From NCBI GenBank assembly GCA_917880725.1, contig OU862903.1:7959695-8023694 (forward strand): a stretch of 64,000 nucleotides of DNA. Reading direction: 5' to 3'. Source of the stretch: Selenia dentaria. Lineage: Eukaryota; Arthropoda; Insecta; Lepidoptera; Geometridae. The notes under the pieces are model-generated. The model saw only the letters and a program-made list of their open reading frames with translations, did not search any database and had not been told where the DNA came from. Made by a program: the position numbers and the translations under genes. This document shows positions 55,970 to 64,000 of the stretch, one piece after another; positions within the stretch are counted from its first letter, which is position 1, and each line of letters opens with the position of its first letter.

Positions 55970-56520
55970 TAGAAACGGGATATTTGCCTTGTATTGTATA
56001 CCCCTACTCACACCTCTTAAATCAGACATGCTTCAACCTTACCATTAAATTTGGTACCACCACGTCAATATAGCAAGCTTAAAATAATAATGCATTACGA
56101 TAGACGTTTTGATGATGTAGTATCAAATATTTCACTCAATTAGCTTACTTTCACGTGACTTTTGACACTATGTTTCATTGTTCCAATATAAATTTTTTAG
56201 AAGATCCCTACTCCCACCTCTTAAAGTAGCAATATTGCAACCTTTTTGTAATAGTAAGCTATTACATTTGGTTGATCGTTTTGTTTCGGTGGGAGTACAA
56301 TAGTAAGTATGATTATTCTAAGCTTATTACAAAACGCTCCTGATTTATGATAGTTTCGTGAAAGGTGGGAGTAGGCCCCCTGTTCTCAATATTTCGGCAC
56401 AGTTGCATGCACAAAACGGTTAGTGTCAGTGGTAATAGACCATGGCGCATGCAACTGTGTCGAAATATCGAGAGCTCACAATAAATACAATACATGGTAA
56501 ATATCCCGTTTCTAAATTTA
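55970..56520. mobile_element. ACGGGATATTT foldback element with nested MITE
   Basis: Ends TTTAGAAACGGGATATTTGC and inverted TTTAGAAACGGGATATTTAC. Interrupted at about 55990-56390 by another element. Confidence 0.75.
55990..56390. mobile_element. CCCCTACTC-ended MITE, copy 1
   Basis: Ends CCCCTACTCACACCTCTTAA and GGTGGGAGTAGGCCCCC. A second, split copy is at 59215-59685 (shared ATTTGGTACCACCACGT and GGTGGGAGTAC). Confidence 0.75.
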
Positions 56521-56734
56521 ATTCTTGCATTAGTGACCAGCAGGGCTATTATGTATCTCAGTTGCTAACAAATTATCTCTATGTCAGTTTGGACAACTCC
56601 AGTAAGCAAAAATGTTAGTAAATTGATGACTGGAGCTGACAAAACATAGAGCCGCCATTTTTTTCGATTTCAATCAACATTTGTTAGCAACTGAGATACA
56701 TAATAGCCCTACATGTCAGTTTAAAAAGATATAT

Positions 56735-57190
56735 TTTTTGATAATTTATTGACGTTATTTTGCGGAAATCCATTATCAAAAAACGATATTAAAAAATATT
56801 TAGTGACACTTCCGCTGAAAAGAACAATGATTTTGGTCTATTTGGGGGCGTGCAAAGCATAAAATGCTAATAGGAAGAATACAAAATAAAAAACACAGTC
56901 GAGCGCTAGATCGACAGTGAGACTCACTGTCTCTGTCGGTCTAGCGCTCGACGAGTCAACATCTCCTGAGGATGCCTCGTGTAGAGGCGAAACACGTGTC
57001 GAATCGGTTTTGGTTAATTTGGGGTTTCTTGTGTTTTTTATTTTGTATTCTTCCTATTAGCATTTTATGCGGGAGGGAGTGCACCCGCGTGCGTGCGGTG
57101 CACGCCCCCAAATAGGCCAAAATCATTGTTTTCTTTTCAGCGGAAGTGTCACTAAATATTTTTTAATATCGTTTTTTGATATATTTTTTG
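56735..57190 (+). mobile_element. Inverted-repeat element with hammerhead-like core, fullest copy
   Basis: Arms GATATTAAAAAATATTTAGT at about 56780 and its inverse at about 57155. The centre has a second hairpin (GAGCGCTAGATCGACAGTGA and inverse, 56898-56953) followed by the hammerhead-like core at 56966-57000 and the GGGGGCGTGC block on both sides. Confidence 0.8.
56966..57000 (+). ncRNA. Hammerhead-ribozyme-like motif, best copy
   Basis: CTGAGGA, T, stem GCCTC/GAGGC with loop GTGTA, GAAA, then CACGTG and the GTC triplet. Fits the CUGANGA/GAAA core with a very short stem III, as in retroelement hammerheads that act as dimers. Deviations: one extra base before stem II and only two clear stem I pairs. 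Activity unproven. Confidence 0.45.
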
Positions 57191-58534
57191 CCCTGCATTC
57201 AATCATTTATTCTTCCGTACTTGTATTTTGTCTACCCTCAATCCTCAGTTCCGCAAACAATAACGTTAAATCCTGATTTATAAATATATATTTTTGTTGT
57301 GTTACTTTGCTTTTGGCAATAAATATAATATATATATTTTTTTAATTTTAAGTCAAGTGGTTTATAAGTTTTTTAGGTAGGTACAATATAATATTTAATA
57401 GTGTAAATTAAACTCTATCCAATGCGAAGACAATACGAGAAATTTCTTTAAAACCCAGGACGTATGGTCACCTTATCCATATTCCTGTATGACCTCGCAC
57501 TGCGTCAGATTTAGGGCTTGGACTAGTTTTATTTTATTTATTTTTTTCTTTATTGAGGCACAAACAGTATACAATATATGTTCTGGCTTGCCTTCCTTTT
57601 TCCTTCCAACTTCAATCCAAATACCTTAAAACTAAAACTCGCGCCACCTAACCGAAGAAAAGTGAAGCCTCCGTGCACCACCGCCACCCACAATATGTAA
57701 ACAAATGTCCCGGTGAGCCAGGTACTTTCAGCTATATAAGTCTAAAGAGCGAGGGTCCGGCTTCCACCTTCAAATTCTTTCTGATACATCATAACTTGGT
57801 ACGGGAGTTCGGGAACATCTCCCTGCATGAATTCCCTCCAATATACTTAAAATTAGTTTATATTTAAAATACATAATCCAATAAATCTGCCACTAATATA
57901 TACATTATATAAATTTTACAATACGGTACTCAAAAAATAAATAACATTGCAAAAATAATTCATGAATTGATACAAAGCGAAACAATAAAATTTTCATTAC
58001 AGTTGTTTGAACTATTACCTACTTGCAATGCAGACCTTGATCTAGGGTTCTATCAATTTCTAGAGTTCCCGATAATAAACCGACTTCTATGCTTATATAG
58101 AAGAATAGCTGCGCCGGTGCCACTCGCGTGGTTATGAATAATGATGATGATGATGAAAAGTATGCTATGTCAATCAAATATCTTCTTGCAAAATTTCATC
58201 ACGATCCGTTCAGCCGTTTCGACGTGATAATGTGACAAACCGACAGATGAGAGAGATGAGAGAGTTACAACCCGGTCACAATATCTGTGCACCTGACCTC
58301 GTGACGTCATATCGGCGGTCTGGGTACGGTGTGAAAAAAAGTTTTTTCGAGAAATGTGGAGGTAAAAAAAAATACTAACCTTTTCAAATCAATTTATTAT
58401 TGATGAAGGGTTTGTTATTAAAAAACAATAATTTTGATTACAAAAACATTTATTATTAAACTCAGTCACTATAAATTATTGACTCTATGCCTGACATTGT
58501 ATCTTCCTCACTCTCACTTTCTGTACTAACGTTT
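57191..58534. other. Spacer with decayed repeats
   Basis: No gene. A Lep-type repeat end with (GAT)n lies at about 58100-58260 (TTTCATCACGATCCGTTCAG). Confidence 0.45.
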
Positions 58535-58745
58535 TTCTACCGACTTCCAAAAAGGAGGAGGTACTCAATCGACTGTTTTTTAAATATGTTTGTTACCTCA
58601 GAACTTTCGACTGGGCGAACCGATTTTCAAAATTCTTTTTTTGTTTGAAAGCTTCCCGTGCTCATTTAAATTTCATCAATTCGGTCCAGTACTTTTTGAG
58701 TTACACTCCAACAACTGAATAGAATGGAAGTCGGTATTAAATTTT
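58535..58745 (+). mobile_element. ACCGACTTC-ended MITE, copy 4
   Basis: CTACCGACTTCCAAAAAGGA to GAATGGAAGTCGGT. Same orientation as 4832-5030. Confidence 0.75.
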
Positions 58746-59082
58746 TCAAATTGTACTTCGTAAACTTCACAACCTATTATCTCGGCAACCACTTGACCAA
58801 TTATATTCCTATTCGAAATTACTCTTCACAGTCAGGGTACTAATGTGTGTTACCCATAAATATCGCAGCCGCAGAAAACATCCCTTTTTTAGGAAAAGTA
58901 CGCACTAAGTAGCAGCCCGCGGCGTTCAAACTGTGGTAGAGGGGAAGTTACACCACTCCTCACCACACCCAAAGAAGGGAAGGTGGAAAAACGATGATGA
59001 TGATGATGTGGTGTAAACATAGAAATCTATGGTGTTAAACTCACGAGAATTGGTATAAAGAGTGATTTCATCACACAATTAT

Positions 59083-59150
59083 TTCCCCCGGCGAGCTATC
59101 GAACCTGGCGCTTTGAAGGCAGCGTCACTAACAACTAGGCTGTCGTGGTC
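59083..59150 (-). mobile_element. tRNA-like SINE head, decayed
   Basis: Minus strand: CAGCCTAGTTGTTAGTGACG (box A-like) and CAGGTTCGATAGCTCGCCGG (box B-like). No recognisable body. Confidence 0.5.
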
Positions 59151-59214
59151 ATCATTAAATGCCCTGTTATTGCAATTAGCAAAACAGTACCTGGACTTTC
59201 ACCTCTAAATGTAG

Positions 59215-59685
59215 TCGTATTTAAACCTTACCATTAAATTTGGTACCACCACGTAGATATAGCAAGCTTAAAATAATAATGGATTACGATAGACGTTTTG
59301 ATGACGTATTATCAAATAGTGCACTCAATTCGCGTACTTTGCAACTGCGTTAGTGTTCTATTCGGGTTGGGCATTATAGGTGTTGATCGTGGAACGCACA
59401 ATTAGGATCGATGTCGGCTCTATATATTTTGGAACGCGGCGGTAGTCTTTAAAGTACTTTATAATGAAAAATTGACGTTCATAAGTGCGTCTTTGATGCC
59501 TAAATTGAATAAATGATTGTGACTTTGACTAAAAAAGAAACACACCGTAAATAGTATTGAAGTATTATGTTCTAACGTTTTGTGTCGGTGGGAGTACGAT
59601 AGTAAGTATGATTATTCTAAGCTTATTACAAAACGCTCTTGATTTATTATATTTTCGTAAAATGTGGGAGTAGGCCCCCTGAACA
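59215..59685. mobile_element. CCCCTACTC-ended MITE, copy 2, split by a LINE tail
   Basis: 59215-59340 and 59560-59685 match 55990-56390. The part between is foreign and includes a LINE 3' tail. Confidence 0.7.
59405..59535 (+). mobile_element. LINE 3' tail
   Basis: TTGGAACGCGGCGGTAGTC and the AATAAATGATTGTGACTTTG terminus match the LINE tail at 14455-14912. Inserted in the MITE above. Confidence 0.75.
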
Positions 59686-60199
59686 AATCCGGCGCTGACT
59701 CACGAAACATTCCGGACGCATCCGCGATCAATCATATGGAGGTTGTATAACTCCATATATCTAGAGTTGGTTAGATATTCTTATCAAAACGATGTTATCA
59801 CTGCCTCCTATCTGAGGTTTTTTGTTAGCCTAGATATTGAGAAGATTTGAAATTGTTATTTTTTTAAGACTTCCGTGTATTTTAACAGGAAATTAGGCGA
59901 TTTAAATTCTACAAATGAGTTGACGTGAGAGCTGATGATGAGAACACTGGAACTTTTTTAACTTTCGCGAAATGAATTCATGATTTAAGAGAATATCGGG
60001 ACTTTTTGCGAACAGATTAATCCTTCCTATACCGTGATTATTAAAACAAAAGATTTATGAATGAAACTGACGTATATTTACGACGCAAAGGGTTCCGCCC
60101 CGCTTTCTTCGCGGCCCAGTGGCAGAGTTGTATCAGTTTACGGAAAATCCATTAGTAGTTTATTCAGATTATGTAAAAACCTAGCTAAGTTAGTTGAGT

Positions 60200-60648
60200 C
60201 ATAATTTTAGCGTAGAATGAGTATAACACTATTCAAATACATTTTCCTCGTATTCGATAAACCTGAAGACGTATATCACATACTGATGGAGTGTGCCCGG
60301 AACCAGGCTGAGAGGCAGAAAATGTTTCACAATCTTAATTTAAATAGAACACATTTGGGTGTGTTGTTTAATATTTTGTCATGTCCAACGTCTAGTGAAG
60401 CTGGAATGATTTATGAACTAGTGACTCCTTGTCTCAGTTCATGAATCATTTTACCCATCATCATAATTAACTTATATATGTAGTTATTTATTGTTTTGTT
60501 ATCATATCTATATATAATTTTGTAATGTATTAATGTTGTGTAAAATGTGTATAAATTGTATATAAGGCTATGATGGGACTGTCATAAACACGATGTTTAA
60601 AAGACCCTAAAATAAAAAATAGATTTAAAAAAAAAAAAAAAAAAAAAC
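60200..60648 (+). mobile_element. LINE 3' end with poly-A tail
   Basis: Frame to 60444 reads KPEDVYHILMECARNQAERQ and FNILSCPTSSEAGMIYELV, the ORF2 C-terminus, then a 3'UTR with GGCTATGATGGGACTGTCAT and a run of about 20 A ending at 60648. 5'-truncated. The long A-run suggests a fairly young insertion. Confidence 0.8.
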
Positions 60649-61017
60649 ATTTACTATGTACTTAGACAAACAAAAATTTTTTGTTTTTTTGTCAACAGGA
60701 ACAAATCTTTTCAAAATTCCTTTTCCTATGATCCTTTCGCACCTTCCAACATTCCAATAAAATATTATAGGTGTATATACATATTTAACAAATTCACCTC
60801 ATCTACCATTCCAACTTAAGACATTTTATTGCTATTTAAATAACAAAAACATATTGTAAATCATATATTTATCTAAAACAGATATTATCTTCGATATTTT
60901 CAAGAACACTCATATTTCTAATACTGATATATCTAATCTTGATCTACGCATTTTTATAATCTATAGTACACACAACAATATAGTAAAACAACAAAAACCC
61001 ACCAATTTCTAATATAA
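60649..61017. other. AT-rich spacer
   Basis: Nothing recognised; composition changes sharply to GC-richer at about 61060. Confidence 0.4.
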
Positions 61018-61434
61018 ACCAATCCCATACCAAACGCAACCATTGAACCACCAGTCCACCCCACGCACCAACCAAAACCAATTCAAACCCAGCCAATTAA
61101 CACGAAGCCGATAACGACGCAACCAATCATATCGGAGCCAATAACAACGCAGCCAGTTAACGATATCGCGCTGCAACAGATCAAAGTGCGACCAACGCTG
61201 CAGCTTAATTGCGAGCCGGTGGTCGACGAATCGAAGCTGTCGGCTAAGCGATGCGTCCATAGAACCTCCTTCCCTTTCCCACCCATTCCGGCATGTGGTG
61301 ACGCAGCCAGCCTGAACATGAGTTCGTCTCCCGCAGTGGAACCTTCCTCGCCTTCCACCACACCCTCGTCGCCTGCGCTGAGAGCTGACTGCGTGCAGTT
61401 CCACACATCAACACCGAACTACATCGGCGGCCGT
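61018..61434 (+). CDS. Possible host exon, Pro/Thr/Ser-rich, function unknown
   Basis: Open from 61018 to a good donor CGT|GTGAGT at 61434, phase 0. The peptide has a PITTQPI-type short repeat (KPIQTQPINTKPITTQPI), then mixed coding-like sequence and a Ser/Pro-rich end (SSPAVEPSSPSTTPSSPALR) finishing TPNYIGGR. GC content is well above the flanks. A start could be the ATG at 61318 (AACATGAGT), or the exon could begin at one of several AG sites upstream. No domain recognised. The downstream exon would lie beyond the satellite, outside the window. Confidence 0.4.
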
Positions 61435-61469
61435 GTGAGTAAACTTTTGTATGTATTTCAAATCCGCTA

Positions 61470-61770
61470 TAGGCCAGGAAAAATATCCGAATTTTTGGTC
61501 AAACTCCCACTAAATTTCTGATCCAAACCTTATAAAAAAATATATGGCTTAGAGTCACTTACTGAGCTCAAAATCACAAAATGCTGACAGTTCCAGGTGG
61601 AGTTTCAAGCGCCATTTTGGAAAAAAGTTTTTGGCCGATATCTCGGAAACTATGCACTGTAGAGCAAAAGTTATGAAAACCATTATTGCAGAGAATAAAA
61701 TTTCGCATCTTTTATTACCTGTAAACTTTTTTGTAAAACCTACCGTTTACGATTTATGGCCTATTTATGG
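61470..61770 (+). repeat. Unclassified dispersed repeat, third copy (left part)
   Basis: Matches 45720-46010 (CAAAATGCTGACAG, TTCAAGCGCCATTTT, GTAAACTTTTTTGTAAAACC). Begins within 40 bp of the possible exon's donor. Confidence 0.75.
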
Positions 61771-61912
61771 GGGATCCCAATAATCTATCTACCCACAGTT
61801 TTCCTTACTACGGATAGAAATTTGACATATCGTCCACACAAATAGTGTCAAATATCTATCTCTAGTAAAGGTAAACCGGCGATAGATAGATTATTGGCAC
61901 CGGGGCCGTTAA
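61771..61912. mobile_element. Harbinger-like MITE, second copy
   Basis: Interior CAGTTTTCCTTACTAC and GATAGATAGATTATT match 36722-36859. The ends read GGCCCCGGTGCCAATAATC (right, inverted) and a decayed left counterpart. Confidence 0.75.
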
Positions 61913-61944
61913 TGAACCGCGTGCGAGGTTAAATTATATTTTTA

Positions 61945-62130
61945 CTGGCCTTATTAGCTTAGTTGGTAGCCTGCTTTCGTAGTGTCCCAGGATCGATCCC
62001 TGGCTAGGGAAAACTTTTGTGTGATTACCCAAATGTTTATTCCGGGTTAAGCATCGTGATGTACTTATGAACGATAATGATTAATCTATGTACTTTAAAA
62101 GACTCTATACTTCAGTTTCAAAATCGATTG
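61945..62130 (+). mobile_element. tRNA-derived SINE of another family
   Basis: TAGCTTAGTTGGTAG (box A-like, about 61955-61969) and GGATCGATCCC (box B-like, about 61990-62000), then GGAAAACTTTTGTGTGATTA and unique body. Not a canonical tRNA fold. Confidence 0.65.
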
Positions 62131-62224
62131 AGTCACTACCGAGGGCCGACAAGAAACTTGAGCCTGTAATCTTTTATAAGGTTTTTTACGAATTTAAATT
62201 CTGTGTAATTAAAGACTGCTGCCA

Positions 62225-64000
62225 AGTCAACATCTACCACCCACAAATTTAAATACATGAGTACGACGCAGTACAGTTTTCCGGTGCTAAGTTTTAAATA
62301 ACGTCATTTAAAGTTAAGCAATTTAAATACTTACTGCATTACCTATAAACGCTGATGCTTAAATTAAAATAACGTCATTTAGTACGGCGCAGAACAGTTT
62401 TCCGTTGCTAAGTTCTAAATAACGTCATTTAAAGTTAAGCAATTTAAATACTTACTGCATTACCTATAAACGCTGATGCTTAAATTTAATTAACGTCATT
62501 TAGTACGGCGCAGTACAGTTTTCCGGTGCTAAGTTCTAAATAACGTCATTTAAAGTTAAGCAATTTAAATACTTACTGCATTACCTATAAACGCTGATGC
62601 TTAAATTAAAATAACGTCATTTAGGACGGCGCAGAACAGTTTTCCGGTGCTAAGTTTTAAATAACGTCATTTAAAGTTAAGCAATTCAAATACTTACTGC
62701 ATTACCTATAAACGCTGATGCTTAAATTTAAATAACGTCATTTAGTACGGCGCAGTACAGTTTTCCGGTGCTAAGTTCTAAATAACGTCATTTAAAGTTA
62801 AGCAATTTAAATACTTACTGCATTACCTATAAACGCTGATGCTTAAATTTAAATAACGTCATTTAGTACTGCGCAGAAGAGTTTTTCTTTGTGAAGTTCT
62901 AAATAACGTCATTTAAAGTTAAGCAATTTAAATACTTACTGCATTACCTATAAACGCTGATGCTTAAATTTAAATAACGTCATTTAGGACGGCGCAGAAC
63001 AGTTTTCCGTTGCTAAGTTCTAAATACCGTCATTAAAAGTTAAGCAATTTAAATACTTACTGCATTACCTATAAACGCTGATGCTTAAATTAAAATAACG
63101 TCATTTAGGACGGCGCAGAACAGTCTTTGTGAAGTTCTAAATAACGTCATTTATAGTTAAGCAATTTAAATACTTACTGCATTACCTATAAACGCTGATG
63201 CTTAAATTTAAATAACGTCATTTAGTACGGCGCAGTACAGTTTTCCGGTGCTAAGTTTTAAATAACGTCATTTAAAGTTAAGCAATTTAAATACTTACTG
63301 CATTACCTATAAACACTGATGCTTAAATTAAAATAACGTCATTTAGGACGGCGCAGAACAGTTTTCCGTTGCTAAGTTCTAAATAACGTCATTTAAAGTT
63401 AAGCAATTTAAATACTTACTGCATTACCTATAAACGCTGATGCTTAAATTTAAATAACGTCATTTAGGACGGCGCAGAACAGTTTTCCGTTGCTAAGTTC
63501 TAAATAACGTCATTTAAAGTTAAGCAATTTAAATACTTACTGCATTACCTATAAACGCTGATGCTTAAATTTAAATAACGTCATTTAGTACGGCGCAATA
63601 CAGTTTTCCGGTGCTAAGTTTTAAATAACGTCATTTAAAGTTAAGCAATTTAAATACTTACTGCATTACCTATAAACGCTGATGCTTAAATTTAAATAAC
63701 GTCATTTAGTACGGCGCAGAACAGTTTTCCGTTGCTAAGTTCTAAATAACGTCATTTAAAGTTAAGCAATTTAAATACTTACTGCATTACCTATAAACGC
63801 TGATGCTTAAATTTAAATAACGTCATTTAGTACGGCGCAGAACAGTTTTCCGTTGCTAAGTTCTAAATAACGTCATTTAAAGTTAAGCAATTTAAATACT
63901 TACTGCATTACCTATAAACGCTGATGCTTAAATTAAAATAACGTCATTTAGGACGGCGCACAACAGTTTTTCTTTGTGAAGTTCTAAATAACGTCATTTA
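62225..64000 (+). repeat. 121-bp satellite array, about 14-15 units, continues past window
   Basis: GCTGATGC recurs at 62351, 62472, 62593, 62714 and onward every 121 bp. Each unit has TAACGTCATTTA twice, TACTTACTGCATTACC and a GGCGCAG block. Units differ mainly at GTACGGCGCAGTAC versus GGACGGCGCAGAAC, and at GTTTTCCGTTG versus GTTTTTCTTTGTG. Truncated by the window end. Confidence 0.95.

Noticed and set aside
61009..61406. Trp/Arg/Gly-rich minus-strand frames over the 61-kb exon
   Set aside because: Implausible composition; the plus strand reads a sensible peptide ending in a good donor.
61955..62010. tRNA gene
   Set aside because: Boxes are present but the acceptor and anticodon stems do not fold well, and unique SINE-like body follows.
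62225..64000. CRISPR-like array
   Set aside because: Units are head-to-tail 121-bp satellites with no short repeat/unique spacer structure, in an animal genome.

Overview
This is a 64-kb piece of an AT-rich animal nuclear genome, most likely a lepidopteran insect. The evidence is one spliced gene of the arthropod-expanded ZAD + C2H2 zinc-finger family, with lepidopteran-type repeats around it: Lep1-like Helitrons, RTE-type LINEs, tRNA-derived SINEs, Harbinger, hAT and mariner remnants, and many short inverted-repeat elements. There are no operons, ribosome binding sites or CRISPR arrays. The species call is inference from repeat style, not from a database match.

The only well-supported host gene lies on the minus strand from 21511 (ATG) to 1933 (TAA). 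I assembled it by hand from nine exons whose splice sites and phases fit together. It encodes about 677 residues: an N-terminal ZAD split over exons 1-2, a long acidic Asn/Asp/Glu-rich linker in exon 3, and about nine C2H2 or C2HC fingers in exons 3-9. This layout is typical of sequence-specific nuclear transcription factors. Its introns are full of mobile DNA, including a five-copy 222-bp tandem array, a 5S-rRNA-derived SINE, a decayed mariner, and inverted-repeat elements with a hammerhead-ribozyme-like core. A decayed Copia retrotransposon starts about 270 bp upstream of the ATG.

From 21.8 to 25.1 kb is the Copia element, with a 391-bp inverted-repeat element inserted exactly in its reverse-transcriptase catalytic motif. 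At 25.4 kb is a THAP-like relic. From 30.47 to 33.19 kb is a complete-ended PIF/Harbinger transposon with TTA target duplications. Its transposase (+) and MADF-type accessory gene (-) are interleaved, each with an exon inside the other's intron; both carry frameshifts. From 33.4 to 36.4 kb are LINE fragments. From 41.5 to 45.2 kb is a three-level nest: an inverted-repeat element, hit by a hAT-like element (TSD TATCTTAC), hit by a nearly intact hAT transposon (TSD CGACTGGC).

From 45.6 to 52 kb are short repeats and large foldback structures, including a hairpin with arms of about 220 bp inside a tRNA-derived SINE and a 178-bp tandem block facing its own inverted copy. From 52.6 to 60.7 kb are an RTE LINE 3' end, a second, internally deleted Harbinger element, nested short elements and LINE tails. 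At 61.0-61.4 kb is a GC-rich possible host exon on the plus strand. From 62.2 kb to the window end is a 121-bp satellite array that continues beyond the window. Apart from the zinc-finger gene and possibly the 61-kb exon, nothing here looks like a working host gene.
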